64,000 bases of DNA, taken from NCBI RefSeq assembly GCF_015555045.1, contig NZ_JADNJQ010000006.1, positions 35,110 through 99,109 on the forward strand, written 5' to 3'. Below, in pieces: positions 1 through 9,254 of this stretch. This stretch comes from Collinsella aerofaciens (GTDB lineage: Bacteria > Actinomycetota > Coriobacteriia > Coriobacteriales > Coriobacteriaceae). The notes beneath the pieces were generated by a model, which was not told the origin of the DNA, did no database searches, and saw only the letters and a list, made by a program, of their open reading frames with translations. Position numbers and translations under genes: made by a program. Every line of letters begins with the position of its first letter. The stretch's first letter is position 1.

Positions 1-268
1 GGCTTCGGTGGCCGCTTTCGGGCTTGAGCAGAATGGGGTTCATGCGCACGTCGGGCGCGATGCTGCACGCCTCGGCCTGCATGATCTGGGCGCGCCCCAT
101 CTCGAGCCCGTCGGCCGTGACACCGCTGTTGAGCGCCATGTTCTGGCTCTTGAAGGGAGCCACGCGCAGGCCGTCCTGCGAAAGCACACGGCACAGCCCC
201 GCCGCAAGCAGGCTCTTCCCCGCGTTCGACATGGTGCCCTGAATCATGATGGGCTTCGCCCTACCCAC
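1..268 (-). CDS. cbiP: Cobyric acid synthase, N-terminal part (cut by window edge)
   Basis: CbiP/CobQ amidates the b, d, e and g side chains of adenosyl-cobyrinic acid a,c-diamide using glutamine and ATP. Only the first 89 codons are present; the rest lies left of base 1. The visible start contains the family hallmark [12 protein letters not shown], a P-loop-like nucleotide site, followed by [12 protein letters not shown] and the GRAQ.MQAEA segment, all typical of the N-terminal dethiobiotin-synthetase-like domain. A GTG start at 268 is chosen because it gives the usual short lead before the motif and is preceded by AAGGAGG. It overlaps the end of cobD by 8 bases, so it is probably translated by coupling as a late gene of the cobalamin operon. 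Confidence 0.93.
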   Translation of the reverse strand, partial: MGRAKPIMIQGTMSNAGKSLLAAGLCRVLSQDGLRVAPFKSQNMALNSGVTADGLEMGRAQIMQAEACSIAPDVRMNPILLKPESGHRS

Positions 269-1484
269 GGGTATCGACCTCCTTCGTCGAGCCTCGGCCA
301 TACGCGCCCGCCATAGCGCCGCTGCAAGAAGCGCAGCCCCGTTCGTCGGGTTCGCCTTCGCCCGATGCGCCTTCCGCCCGAAGCGCGCGGCTGAACGCCA
401 TCGCAAGCCGGGCATTCTCCTTGCGCGTGCGCACCGCGACGCGGCACCAGAAACGGGACAGTACCGAAAACGAGTCGCACGTGCGGACCAAAACCCCCTG
501 TTTATACAGGCGCTCGGGGATGTCTTTCGCCGGTGTGCGGACTAAAAGGAAGTTCGCATCCGACGGCACGACGGAAAGCCCGAGCGAGGAGAGCTCGTGG
601 GAAAGCCACGCTCGCTCGCCCGCCAATACATCGCGCGTGCGCGAGACGTATTCGACGTCTTCCAGGGCGGCGATACCCGCGGCCTCGGCGACCGAGGAGA
701 CGGGCCACGCCTGCCCCGCCCGGCGAATCCCCTCGAGGAGTTGGGCGTTTCCGCTGATCAGATATCCCAACCGCAACCCCGCCATTCCGTAGAGCTTGGT
801 GAACGCGGAGAGCACGGCCACATGGCGCGAACACGCGGCGCGTGCGGCCACGCTCCTTTCGCGGGCGTCGGGCGCAAATCCGAGGAAGCACTCGTCCACG
901 ACGAGCAGCGCGCCCGCCTGCTCGCAGCGGCATGCCACGGCATCGATCACGCGGGGGTCGACGAGGCGCCCCGTCGGGTTGTTCGGATTGCAGAGGTACG
1001 CCACGTCTCCCGGCCCCTCGATCGCGCGGGCGAAGGAGGCAGGCACGTCGAAGTCGTCCGCTTCGGAGAGCGGGAACTCCTGCACGCATGCGCCGTAGTA
1101 AGATGCCGCCTCCGCATATTCAGAGAACGTCGGCGCGCACACGACGATGCGTTTCGGGCGCACCGCCGCAGCGAGCCGCCAGATGATGTCGGACGCGCCC
1201 GCGCCGCAGACGATAGTATCTTCGGGAATGCCCTGGGCGCGCGCTAGGGCGCGAACGAGGGCGAGGCTTTCCCTATCGGGGTAGGCGTCGATTCGAGAAA
1301 GCGACTTGCAAGCTGCGGCGACGGCGCGCGGCGAGGGGCCTGCCGGATTCACGTTCACCGAGAAGTCGATGAGATCGGAGGCGCCCCCTTCGCAACCGAT
1401 GCCGAGCGATTGCGCGCTGCCCCCATGCGTACGGGCGCGCAGGATTCCCCCGGCAGCCCGGAGCGCGGCGTGGTCTTCCCTCAT
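261..1484 (-). CDS. cobD: L-threonine-O-3-phosphate decarboxylase (PLP enzyme)
   Basis: A 407-residue fold-type I PLP enzyme of the CobD family, which makes (R)-1-amino-2-propanol phosphate for the cobalamin nucleotide loop. Visible features are HGG near residue 20, FSVNVNP near 41-47, the CNPNNPTG motif at 165-172, the VDECFLGF segment near 196-203 (aspartate contacting the PLP ring), and [16 protein letters not shown] with the likely Schiff-base lysine at about 230. The ATG at 1484 overlaps the cbiB stop as ATGA, which favours it over a longer reading of the same frame that would start inside cbiB. It lies next to cbiB, whose product attaches the aminopropanol. The alternative, histidinol-phosphate aminotransferase, is unlikely given the neighbours. 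Confidence 0.92.
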   Translation of the reverse strand: MREDHAALRAAGGILRARTHGGSAQSLGIGCEGGASDLIDFSVNVNPAGPSPRAVAAACKSLSRIDAYPDRESLALVRALARAQGIPEDTIVCGAGASDIIWRLAAAVRPKRIVVCAPTFSEYAEAASYYGACVQEFPLSEADDFDVPASFARAIEGPGDVAYLCNPNNPTGRLVDPRVIDAVACRCEQAGALLVVDECFLGFAPDARERSVAARAACSRHVAVLSAFTKLYGMAGLRLGYLISGNAQLLEGIRRAGQAWPVSSVAEAAGIAALEDVEYVSRTRDVLAGERAWLSHELSSLGLSVVPSDANFLLVRTPAKDIPERLYKQGVLVRTCDSFSVLSRFWCRVAVRTRKENARLAMAFSRALRAEGASGEGEPDERGCASCSGAMAGAYGRGSTKEVDTRG

Positions 1485-2455
1485 GCCATCGCCCCCAAGG
1501 CGAGCACGACCGCCGCGCGCGCGGCGCCGAAGACGACGAGCGCGCATACGGACGCGGCGAGCATGAGCCTAGTCGCCCGGGCGATGTCGCCCCACTCGAT
1601 TTCGCGGGACGCGTCGCCTATCGTCGGTTTCTCAACGAGCTTGCCGAAATACACCGCGGGTCCTGCCAGGCGCAGCCCGAGCGCGCCCGCACACGCTGAC
1701 TCGGTCTGCGCCGAGTTGGGGCTCGCATGGCGACGCCTGTCGCGGCGCCAGATGCGCGCCGCCCCGCGCGCGTCGAGCCCGACGATCGGGCACACGGCGA
1801 TCATGAACAGGGCCGATAAGCGCGAGGGAATCCAGTTAACCGCATCGTCGAGGCGCGCCGAGGCGCGACCGAAGTCGATGTAGCGCTCGTTTTTGTAGCC
1901 CACCATGCTGTCGAGCGTGTTCACCGCCTTGTACGCCATGCCCAAGGGCGCACCCCCGATCATAAGGTAGAAAAGTGGCGCAATGACGCCGTCGCTCGCG
2001 TTCTCCGCCACCGTTTCCACGGCGGCGCGCGCGACGCCCTGCTCGTCGAGAACAGACGTGTCGCGTCCCACGATGAGCCCGACGGCTTCGCGCGCCGCGA
2101 CAAGGCCGCCCTTCGAGAACGCGTGGGCCACGGCCAGGCTCTGGCGGCGCAGCTCGCATGTCGCGAGAACCTGATAGCTCGCCCATGCCTCGGCCACGAA
2201 GCGCAAGCCGGAGTGAACCATGCCGCAAAGATGTAGGATACCCCAGGTCAAAAGCCCACACGCAAGCGGAAGCGCCACGGCGAGCACAAGCCCTGCGGCA
2301 CGCGTGCCCGCGGACGTTTGCGGGAATGCGCCTCGAAGGCGGCCTTCGGCCCACGTGATCGCGCGCCCCATGGCGACGACGGGATGGGGAAGCCAGCGCG
2401 GGTCGCCGAAGGCAAGGTCGGCCGCGAACCCGGCGGCGACGGCAAGAATCGTCAT
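1481..2455 (-). CDS. cbiB: Adenosylcobinamide-phosphate synthase CbiB
   Basis: Integral membrane protein of 324 residues that joins aminopropanol (phosphate) to adenosylcobyric acid. The N-terminus has the typical LAFGDPRWLPHPVVAMG motif, and the C-terminal half has MVGYKNERYIDFGRASARLDD and NWIPSRLSAL, both signatures of the family. Several hydrophobic segments are visible. The ATG at 2455 overlaps the stop of the upstream fusion gene by one base (TGATG); a GTG one codon earlier is also possible. The reading frame extends far upstream but that part lies inside the previous gene and is not conserved-looking. Transcribed between the CobU/CobC fusion and cobD. Confidence 0.93.
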   Translation of the reverse strand: MTILAVAAGFAADLAFGDPRWLPHPVVAMGRAITWAEGRLRGAFPQTSAGTRAAGLVLAVALPLACGLLTWGILHLCGMVHSGLRFVAEAWASYQVLATCELRRQSLAVAHAFSKGGLVAAREAVGLIVGRDTSVLDEQGVARAAVETVAENASDGVIAPLFYLMIGGAPLGMAYKAVNTLDSMVGYKNERYIDFGRASARLDDAVNWIPSRLSALFMIAVCPIVGLDARGAARIWRRDRRRHASPNSAQTESACAGALGLRLAGPAVYFGKLVEKPTIGDASREIEWGDIARATRLMLAASVCALVVFGAARAAVVLALGAMA

Positions 2456-3456
2456 CACCGGGCATCGCCCCCCGAAGCGGGGCGAACGTCGCGAAGGCAG
2501 CGCCCATCCCAGGTGGCGGCCCATGCGCCGCCCGGCTCGGTATGCACGTCGAAATATCCCATTTTCGGGACAGCTAGCTCGGAGAGTAGCGCTTTCACGG
2601 TACCCGCGTGAACGACGAAGACGGCGCGCCCACTCCCCTGGGCGCGCTCCGATTCGCACGCCTCCCGAAACGCCGCGACGACGCGGCGGGTGAAATCGCT
2701 CTTGCCCTCGCCATGCGGGCAGCGCGTCTCGCACCAGGAGTCTACCCAGGCGCGGTAACGCACATCCTCTTTAAGCTCGGCAGCGCTTCGCCCCTCGAAG
2801 TCACCGAAATCCATCTCGCGCAGACCGGGGCACGCCATAAGCTCCGCGTTCGGGAAGAGGATGCGAGCCGTCTGGTCGGTGCGGGCCATGCCGCTCGTGA
2901 TAACACGGAACACGTCACGATCGCACGCGAGGTCGCGCAAAGCGCGCTCGCCCGCACTCGACAGGGGCTCGTCGGTGCCCGCCCCGCTGTAGCGATGGTC
3001 TTCCGTGCCCGCCGTGGCACCATGGCGCACGAAGACGACTTCCAAAGGCGCGCCCGCGCCCTGCGTCCCTCGAGGCGCATCGGCAAGGTTTCCTTTGATG
3101 ACCTGGGGAATCCCGCACGTCATGCGCACGACGACGTCGGCGCGCGCAGCGAGCGCGCATCCCAGGCGCCCCGCGCGCTCGCGCCATTGGGCGTCTTCCG
3201 CACGCATGGGGACGACCCCCGAGCCGACCAAGGGCAGAATCACTGCGTCGAAGCCGATCAGCCGCTCGAGCGCCCGGTCAGCGTCGAGCGCGCGTACGAG
3301 TTCCTCAGCACGGTACGCGACACGGCCGGCAAAAGCCGCGGGCACGCCGCCCTCCGCAAGCTGCGCCGCGTCGACGAAATCGTCCGCCGCGAACCCGAGC
3401 CTTTCGCGCACGAAGGTCCTCTTCCCCGAATGCGCGCCACCTACCACGAGAATCAT
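2455..3456 (-). CDS. CobU-like domain fused to CobC-type alpha-ribazole phosphatase
   Basis: A 333-residue two-domain protein. Residues 1 to about 145 resemble adenosylcobinamide kinase/guanylyltransferase: Walker A VVGGAHSGKR at about 4-13, then VGSGVVP, a short aspartate/arginine-rich stretch, and the closing CGIPQVIKGN that matches the end of CobU proteins. Residues from about 155 form a histidine phosphatase domain with the catalytic VRHGAT motif, SSAGERALRDL, the SGMARTDQTA segment and a late VHAGTVKAL, as in CobC. An ordinary CobU is encoded two genes upstream, so the N-terminal domain is a second copy and may be non-catalytic or specialised. The ATG at 3456 overlaps the cobS stop (ATGA). 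CobC would dephosphorylate alpha-ribazole phosphate or adenosylcobalamin phosphate. Confidence 0.85.
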   Translation of the reverse strand: MILVVGGAHSGKRTFVRERLGFAADDFVDAAQLAEGGVPAAFAGRVAYRAEELVRALDADRALERLIGFDAVILPLVGSGVVPMRAEDAQWRERAGRLGCALAARADVVVRMTCGIPQVIKGNLADAPRGTQGAGAPLEVVFVRHGATAGTEDHRYSGAGTDEPLSSAGERALRDLACDRDVFRVITSGMARTDQTARILFPNAELMACPGLREMDFGDFEGRSAAELKEDVRYRAWVDSWCETRCPHGEGKSDFTRRVVAAFREACESERAQGSGRAVFVVHAGTVKALLSELAVPKMGYFDVHTEPGGAWAATWDGRCLRDVRPASGGDAR

Positions 3457-4220
3457 AGGAGCATGCCCCCCGCCACCAGCATGGCAAGCATCGCGAGCTC
3501 GGCCCATTGCAGAAACCATCCGGCCAAATCACCCGTCACCCCGCCGAAGCGGGACAGGGCAACATGGCGGTACCACGCGAGCGCCAAAAGCCCCGCCACC
3601 GCCATAAGGGCGCCGACGGCCTGAGCGCACGCGACCATCCCTGCAGCCGAAGCCGCAGCGAAAGCGCAAAGCGGCACGACGATCGCCGCGCGCTTCTTCG
3701 CAGGCGAGAGCCCCACGGCCATGCCGTCCGCCCGCGCGGCAGGCCAGCATTCTACGGCGAGCCCCGAAAGCGCGCGGGAGAACACGAGCGAGCACAGAAG
3801 CGCGAGGAACGCCCCCGCCGTAAGCGGCAGCGCGGTGAACAGGGAAAACTGCAGAATAAGGTACACGACAACACCGATGACCCCGAAGGCGCCCGCCCGC
3901 GGGTCGTGCATAATCTCGAGCTTTCGCTCGCGCGGGGCCCAACTTGCAAGCGCATCGGAGGTGTCGCAGAGCCCGTCTAGGTGGATGCCTCCCGTCACCG
4001 CCACAGGCAACGCCACGAGCACGGCCGCGACGATGGTCGCGGACACGCCGAGCAGGTTCGCCACGTGCCCCCACGCCGTCATGAGGAAGCCTTCCGCAAG
4101 GCCCACCAGGGGAAACGCGGCAAGCGCATGGGTTGACCCGAAATCGGTCCAGGCCGATTTCGGGACGGGGATGCGCGAGAACGTTCCGAACGCCGCGCCG
4201 ATTGCCTCTGCTATCTTCAC
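3453..4220 (-). CDS. cobS: Adenosylcobinamide-GDP ribazoletransferase (cobalamin synthase)
   Basis: Membrane enzyme of 255 residues that condenses adenosylcobinamide-GDP with alpha-ribazole (phosphate), the last assembly step. It shows the family start (FGTFSRIPVP), the conserved acidic motif GGIHLDGLCDTSDAL near residue 80, KLEIMHDPRAGAFGVIG shortly after, and five or more hydrophobic segments. The GTG start at 4220 is chosen because it overlaps the cobU stop as GTGA and yields the normal length; an ATG further upstream would lie inside cobU. It sits between cobU and the CobC fusion, so all four nucleotide-loop enzymes (CobT, CobU, CobS, CobC) are adjacent. Confidence 0.93.
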   Translation of the reverse strand: MKIAEAIGAAFGTFSRIPVPKSAWTDFGSTHALAAFPLVGLAEGFLMTAWGHVANLLGVSATIVAAVLVALPVAVTGGIHLDGLCDTSDALASWAPRERKLEIMHDPRAGAFGVIGVVVYLILQFSLFTALPLTAGAFLALLCSLVFSRALSGLAVECWPAARADGMAVGLSPAKKRAAIVVPLCAFAAASAAGMVACAQAVGALMAVAGLLALAWYRHVALSRFGGVTGDLAGWFLQWAELAMLAMLVAGGMLL

Positions 4221-4765
4221 CTTGTAGGTCCTTCGCCTTTCATCCACACGGGAATCCCGCATACCACTTCGACTGCGCGGTCGGCCAGCGCCGCCACGCC
4301 CGCGTTCACGCGCGCGAGCGCGCGCCTCCATGCCTCGGTCCCCTCATCGTAGCGCATCCCATCGGCGAACACGTCGACGGTGACCACCACCGTATACGCA
4401 GCGGCCTGAGCGAGCCGTTCGATGCCTCCGAGCACCTCGCGCGCCGCAGCGTCGGGGTCACGTGGGGACAAGCCGCCTTCCGCGAAGAGCTCGTTCGCAA
4501 CCAGGTTGCCCACGTCCTCCAAAAGAAGCGTGCAGCCGCACGGAAGCCCGGACGCTGCGGCGCCCACGTCACGCGTGCGCTCGAGGGTGGAAAACCCCTT
4601 GCCCTCGCGCAGCGCCCGATGGCGCGCGATGCGGCGGGCGCCCTCTTCCCCGAAGGGCTCCATCGTTGCCAGGTACACGCGGGGGCCGTCGTGCCCGAGG
4701 CACAGGGACTCGGCATAGGCGCTCTTGCCGCTCGCGGCGGCGCCGATGACGAGTGTCACCGTCAT
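4217..4765 (-). CDS. cobU: Adenosylcobinamide kinase / guanylyltransferase
   Basis: A 182-residue P-loop enzyme that phosphorylates adenosylcobinamide and then transfers GMP. Walker A is IGAAASGKS near residues 7-15; YLATMEPFGEEGARRIARHRALR carries the conserved histidine of the guanylyl intermediate; LLLEDVGNLVANELF and the closing CGIPVWMKGEG complete the family pattern. The ATG at 4765 overlaps the cobT stop (ATGA). A longer open frame runs upstream across cobT in another reading phase but has no family similarity there. Compare the degenerate CobU-like domain two genes downstream. Confidence 0.93.
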   Translation of the reverse strand: MTVTLVIGAAASGKSAYAESLCLGHDGPRVYLATMEPFGEEGARRIARHRALREGKGFSTLERTRDVGAAASGLPCGCTLLLEDVGNLVANELFAEGGLSPRDPDAAAREVLGGIERLAQAAAYTVVVTVDVFADGMRYDEGTEAWRRALARVNAGVAALADRAVEVVCGIPVWMKGEGPTR

Positions 4766-5904
4766 TTCCCAGCCTCGAAATGCTCGTAAGCAGCCATGCC
4801 AGTCGCCGTGAACGTCTTCCCATCCCGGTACACGCGCAGCGCCGAATCCAGAAGGGGCAGATACGCCATGGCGCCCGCGCCCTCGCCCAAGTGCATGCCT
4901 GCGACGAGGGGTGCCTTTATGCCGAGCTCGCGAAGGAGCTCCTGGCTTGCGGGTTCGCTTGATGCGTGGGTGCCCACGAGGTAGCCCAAGGCGTTGGGGC
5001 ACAGGCGCGCCGCGCACAGGGCCGCCGTGCAGGATATGACCCCGTCGAGGAGCGCCGGCGCCTTCGAGGCCGCGGCCCCCAGGTAGAAGCCGCACATCGC
5101 CGCGATGTCGAAGCCGCCCACCTTCGAGAGCACGTCGATCGGGTCGGCGGGATCGGGCGAGTTCGCGTCGATAGCGCGCTCGACCACGTCGCGCTTGCGC
5201 GCGAGCGAGGCGTCCGAGAGCCCCGCGCCGCGCCCGACGAGGCTCCGCGCGTCCGCCCGGATGAGCACTGCGGCCACCGCCGCCGAGGTGGTCGTGTTGC
5301 CGATGCCCATCTCGCCCGCGGCGAGAAGGCGCACGCCGGCGCGGGCAAGCCCGCACGCGACGGCGATTCCGACCTCGATCGCGCGCACGGCCCCATCGCG
5401 AGACATAGCGGAGCCGTGCGCGATGTTGCCGCTCCCCCGCCGCACGTTCGCGCGCACCATGCGCGCGTCTTCTATGCCCCGGGCCATACCCACGTCGACG
5501 GGCACGACCTCGGCACCCGCGAACGCCGCCATGCGGCAGGCGCTCGTGGCCCCCTCGCACATGTTGCGCGCGACGGCTCGCGTCACGTCTTGCCCGCTTT
5601 GCGACACGCCTTCGGCAACGACCCCGTTGTCGGAGAAGAATACCGCGAGCGCACGGGGAAACTCGGCCACCTCGGCGCTCCCCTGAGCTGCGGCGATACA
5701 CGCGACGGCGTCTTCAAAGTCGCCCAATCCCCCCAAGGGGTGCGCGATGGAGTCCCACGCGGCGTACGCGGCGGCGCGGGCGCACTCGTCTGCGGGCGCG
5801 ATCCGGGAGAGCGCGGCTTCGAGCACGGCACCCGGCGCCGACGAGAACGCGCGCTCGACTTCCTCGCGGATGCAGGCAAGCGCAGTTTCGGTTGCTTCAG
5901 CCAT
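4762..5904 (-). CDS. cobT: Nicotinate-nucleotide--dimethylbenzimidazole phosphoribosyltransferase
   Basis: CobT, 380 residues, activates the lower-ligand base as alpha-ribazole phosphate. The sequence has FFSDNGVVAEGVSQSGQDVT, DVGMARGIED, the GEMGIGNTTTSAAV motif and, near residue 341, LGEGAGA with the catalytic glutamate. Length is a little above the usual 350 because of an N-terminal extension of about 40 residues. The ATG at 5904 overlaps the end of cbiA by 8 bases and has GAGGAGA upstream. Neighbours are cbiA and cobU. No genes for dimethylbenzimidazole synthesis are visible in this window, so the actual lower base cannot be told. Confidence 0.93.
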   Translation of the reverse strand: MAEATETALACIREEVERAFSSAPGAVLEAALSRIAPADECARAAAYAAWDSIAHPLGGLGDFEDAVACIAAAQGSAEVAEFPRALAVFFSDNGVVAEGVSQSGQDVTRAVARNMCEGATSACRMAAFAGAEVVPVDVGMARGIEDARMVRANVRRGSGNIAHGSAMSRDGAVRAIEVGIAVACGLARAGVRLLAAGEMGIGNTTTSAAVAAVLIRADARSLVGRGAGLSDASLARKRDVVERAIDANSPDPADPIDVLSKVGGFDIAAMCGFYLGAAASKAPALLDGVISCTAALCAARLCPNALGYLVGTHASSEPASQELLRELGIKAPLVAGMHLGEGAGAMAYLPLLDSALRVYRDGKTFTATGMAAYEHFEAGK

Positions 5905-7279
5905 GCCGTCTCCTCTCTGCGAACGACGCTGCGGCAGACGCGAACGCGCGCACAACGTCGGGGTTCGTAGGATAGTACACATGCGGGAAGCCCGCCACCA
6001 GGGACGGGGTGGTCGCCATGCACGGCCAGCCCTTGTCGCGCCGAGGCTTCTGCGCCCAGAAGTCGCCGCCCGGGCAGGTGGACTGCCAGTAGTGGAACTC
6101 GTGCGCGCGGATGCGTGTGCCGCGCGGCCCGTAGAGACCGTCACGTTGGGAAGCGAGCTCCACGTACCCGAAACGGGACAGCCTTCCCCCGTTCTCGCTT
6201 GCGCCCTCAAGGGCGCCCGCAACAGGCCAGCGCCGCCCCTCGTTATCGGCGATTTCGCGCTGCAGGTACAGAAACCCACCGCATTCGGCGACCGTCGGCA
6301 TGCCGGATTCCACCGCGCGACGCACCGCCTCGCGCATCGGCGCGTTCTCGGAGAGCTGCCGCGCATGGAGCTCCGGGTAGCCGCCTCCCAGATAGAGGGC
6401 GCTTGTCCCCCGGGGCAACTCGCTATCACACAGGGGGCTGAAAAAGACCAGCTCGCAACCCAGGTCCTCGAGTGCGCGCAGGTTCTCCTCGTAGTAGAAC
6501 GAGAACGCCTCGTCACGCGCGACGGCGACGATGGGCCGCGCTCCCGCGATCGGCTCCAACCGGTATGGTTCCTCGCGGATATCGGGTGCCGTCGCCGCTA
6601 TTTCGAGCAAGCGGTCGACGTCGACGCTCTTTTCCACCAGCTCGGCCATCTTGTCGATGCGCGCGGAGAGCTGCTTGACCTCGTCGGCGGTCACAAGCCC
6701 CAGATGCCGGCTTTCGAGCGAGAACGCCTCGTCGGCGGGGATATTACCCAAAACCGCGACGCCCGTGTGCTTCTCGATCGCAGGCGTCGCGTAGGCGCAG
6801 GCAGCGTCGCTCGTCTTGTTCAGCACGACGCCGCGCACGTTCGCACAAGGCAGGAACTCGGCGATGCCGCGGATTACGGCGGCGAGCGATAAAGACGCCC
6901 CGCGCCCGTTCACCACTAAAACGACCGGCGTTTCCGTGTCGCGCGCAACCTGGTAGCTGCTCGCGTCGGCCACGCCGGGCGCCATGCCGTCGTAGAGGCC
7001 CATGACCCCCTCGAGCACCGCGACATCCGCGCCCGCGGCGCCGCGTGCGAGCAGGGCGCGCAGCGTCGGGGCGTCGGTGAAGAAGCCGTCTAAGTTGCCC
7101 GAGCGCGCACCCACGACGCGGCGATGAAAGAGCGGGTCAATGTAGTCGGGGCCGCATTTGAAGGCCGCGCATGCAAGGCCGCGGCGCGCGAGCGCGCGCA
7201 AGAGCGCGCACGTAACGACCGTCTTGCCGCTCCCGCTCGAGGGCGCAGCGACCATGAAGCGCGGGATGGTCGTGCTCAC
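5897..7279 (-). CDS. cbiA: Cobyrinic acid a,c-diamide synthase
   Basis: CbiA, 460 residues, amidates the a and c carboxylates of (cobalt-)sirohydrochlorin-derived cobyrinate with glutamine and ATP. The N-terminal P-loop AAPSSGSGKT is at about 11-20, followed by FKCGPDYIDP and LEGVMGLYDG, typical of the dethiobiotin-synthetase-like domain. The C-terminal glutaminase-like domain has VAECGGFLYLQ, with the cysteine near residue 330. The GTG at 7279 is chosen because it overlaps the cbiET stop as GTGA and gives the standard length. Translation is probably coupled to cbiET. Confidence 0.94.
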   Translation of the reverse strand: MSTTIPRFMVAAPSSGSGKTVVTCALLRALARRGLACAAFKCGPDYIDPLFHRRVVGARSGNLDGFFTDAPTLRALLARGAAGADVAVLEGVMGLYDGMAPGVADASSYQVARDTETPVVLVVNGRGASLSLAAVIRGIAEFLPCANVRGVVLNKTSDAACAYATPAIEKHTGVAVLGNIPADEAFSLESRHLGLVTADEVKQLSARIDKMAELVEKSVDVDRLLEIAATAPDIREEPYRLEPIAGARPIVAVARDEAFSFYYEENLRALEDLGCELVFFSPLCDSELPRGTSALYLGGGYPELHARQLSENAPMREAVRRAVESGMPTVAECGGFLYLQREIADNEGRRWPVAGALEGASENGGRLSRFGYVELASQRDGLYGPRGTRIRAHEFHYWQSTCPGGDFWAQKPRRDKGWPCMATTPSLVAGFPHVYYPTNPDVVRAFASAAASFAERRRHG

Positions 7280-8523
7280 CGGACGCCGCCTTCCCCACCT
7301 GCACCACGCGCACTGACGAGGAACACGGGGTTTTGCGCCTTCATAAGATGGTGCGAGCCTACAGCCTCGGCGCGGGCGGCCGACACCTGGCACGCCTCGA
7401 ACCCCTTAAAGCGCGAACCTGAGAGGAGCGCGCACGCCTCGGTGAGCGTCTCAACGGTGACGCATGGCACGCACAGGCGAACCTGCGAGTTCTTCTCGAG
7501 CGCCGCCTCCAAGATAGAGGGAAGCTCGCCCGCGCTCCCGCCGACGAACACGGCGTCGGGGACGGGCAGTTTCGCGAGCGCTTCGGGGGCGACACCGGGA
7601 ACCGGATGCACGTTGCCGCACCCGAATGCATCCGCGTTCTCTCGAATGAGCCGCACGCCGGCTGCGTTGCGCTCAACCGCCCATACCGACCCCGCTCGCG
7701 CGACGAGCGCCGCCTCGATCGACACGCTCCCCGTGCCGGCGCCGACGTCCCACACGGTGTCGGTCGCGGTAAGGCGCAGCTTCGCGAGCGCGACGGCGCG
7801 CACCTCCTGCTTGGTCATGGGAACGTCGCCGCGGATAAAGAGCTCGTCGGGAATGCCCGAGGAAGCGTACGGCCAGCGGGAGCTCGCGGCGCCGCCTGCG
7901 AACTCGATAAGCATAACGTTCAAGTCGTCGAACGTCTGACCTGCAATTTCACTTGCGGTCGCGCAGGTGATGCGCTCGTCGGGGTACGACAGGCGCTCGG
8001 CCACCGTCACGCGCGCGTCCCCGAAGCCCGCCTGCACAAGCACGCCCGAAAGCCGCGAGGGGTCTTCCCCGCCCGACGTGACGAGGAAGAGCTCACCTGC
8101 GCGCTCGGCCTCGGCCACGATGTCGCACGCCACGCCGTGAGCGCTCACGAAGCGCCAATCCTGCCATGGACGCGCGAGGCGCGCGGCGAGATACGACGCT
8201 GAGCTTATACCGGGAATGACGCACACGTCCACCTGCGCGTCGCCGGAGAGCGTCTCCACCAGGCGGCGCGCGCCGCTGAACAGCCCCACATCGCCCGTCA
8301 TCACGACCACGGCGCGCAGCCACGACGCCGCATCGGTGAGCGCGGCGACGATGTCCGCCGTCTTCACGAGCTCGCATCTCACCACGCCGGGCGGCACGTC
8401 GATGCCGACAAGCGCGCGATGAGCGCCGATGACCACGTCGGCGATGTCGATCGCGTCGAGCGCCGCGCGCGAGAGCAAGTCGGGGTTTCCGGGCCCCGCC
8501 CCGATGATCGTTACCTTTCGCAT
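7276..8523 (-). CDS. cbiET: Cobalt-precorrin C5,C15-methyltransferase/decarboxylase, CbiE-CbiT fusion
   Basis: A 415-residue fusion. The N-terminal 200 residues are a tetrapyrrole methylase domain (CbiE): IIGAGPGNPDLLSRAA at the start and VVMTGDVGLFSG later. The C-terminal part is a class I SAM methyltransferase (CbiT) with FIRGDVPMTKQEVRAVALAK and the SAM-binding WDVGAGTGSVSIEAAL. CbiE methylates C5 and CbiT methylates C15 with decarboxylation of the acetate. The two are separate in Salmonella and fused in CobL and in many Actinobacteria and Firmicutes. The ATG at 8523 overlaps cbiH by 13 bases, the longest overlap in the operon. Confidence 0.93.
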   Translation of the reverse strand: MRKVTIIGAGPGNPDLLSRAALDAIDIADVVIGAHRALVGIDVPPGVVRCELVKTADIVAALTDAASWLRAVVVMTGDVGLFSGARRLVETLSGDAQVDVCVIPGISSASYLAARLARPWQDWRFVSAHGVACDIVAEAERAGELFLVTSGGEDPSRLSGVLVQAGFGDARVTVAERLSYPDERITCATASEIAGQTFDDLNVMLIEFAGGAASSRWPYASSGIPDELFIRGDVPMTKQEVRAVALAKLRLTATDTVWDVGAGTGSVSIEAALVARAGSVWAVERNAAGVRLIRENADAFGCGNVHPVPGVAPEALAKLPVPDAVFVGGSAGELPSILEAALEKNSQVRLCVPCVTVETLTEACALLSGSRFKGFEACQVSAARAEAVGSHHLMKAQNPVFLVSARGAGGEGGVR

Positions 8524-9254
8524 GGAATCTCCCGATACCCGCGCGGCGTGACCATACGGCCGCCTACGAGCTTCGTGTCCGCGTTGCCGACGAACACGGT
8601 GGTGAACATGTCGGCGTCGATCTCCCCCAGCTCGGAGAGCCTGCACATGCCCGACTGCTGCCCCTCGCGCCCGATGTTGCGTACCCAGCCGCAGAGCGTG
8701 TCGGGGGCCTTCCATTCGAGCATAATCTTCGCCGCGCGTGAGAGCCTGTCGGCGCGCTTTCTGCTGCGCGGGTTGTACAAACAGATGCAGAAGTCGGCGC
8801 TCGCCACGGCGGCGAGCCTGCGCTCGATGACCTCCCATGGCGTGAGTAGGTCGGAGAGCGACACGACCGCGAAGTCGTGGGCAAGCGGGGCGCCGAGCAC
8901 CGCCGACCCGCTCTGAGCCGCGGTGGCCCCGGCGATAACTTCCACGTCTACATCGGGGTAGTCCTCCGCAAGCTCCAGCACAGGGCTCGCCATGCCGTAC
9001 ACGCCCGCGTCACCGCTGCACACGAGCGCCACGGCTTCTCCGCTCTGCGCGCGCGAAAGCGCCAGGCGGCATCGTTCGACCTCGTGCATCATCGGCGTCG
9101 CGAGATGCGCCGCGTCGGGCACGGCGGCGAGCGCGAGCTCCACGTATTTCGTGTACCCAACAACGATGTCGGCCGCCTCGAGCGCGCGCCGAGCCGCAAT
9201 CGTCATGCCGTCGGGGCCGCCCGGGCCGATCCCCACCACGAAGAGCTTTCCCAT
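8511..9254 (-). CDS. cbiH: Cobalt-precorrin-3B C17-methyltransferase
   Basis: CbiH/CobJ family, 247 residues, performs C17 methylation with ring contraction in the anaerobic corrin path. Motifs are VVGIGPGGPDGMTIAA at the N-terminus, VCSGDAGVYGMASP near residue 80, and NPRSRKR plus GWVRNIGREGQ toward the end. The start at 9254 overlaps the cbiG stop by one base (TGATG); a GTG one codon upstream is equally possible. It lies between cbiG, whose product opens the ring lactone made by this step, and cbiET. Confidence 0.93.
   Translation of the reverse strand: MGKLFVVGIGPGGPDGMTIAARRALEAADIVVGYTKYVELALAAVPDAAHLATPMMHEVERCRLALSRAQSGEAVALVCSGDAGVYGMASPVLELAEDYPDVDVEVIAGATAAQSGSAVLGAPLAHDFAVVSLSDLLTPWEVIERRLAAVASADFCICLYNPRSRKRADRLSRAAKIMLEWKAPDTLCGWVRNIGREGQQSGMCRLSELGEIDADMFTTVFVGNADTKLVGGRMVTPRGYREIPCER

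Noticed and set aside
4217..5701. A 494-codon frame that includes cobU and reads on through cobT.
   Set aside because: Only the last 182 residues match a family (CobU). The upstream part is a frame-shifted, arginine-rich reading of cobT, and a proper ATG overlaps the cobT stop.
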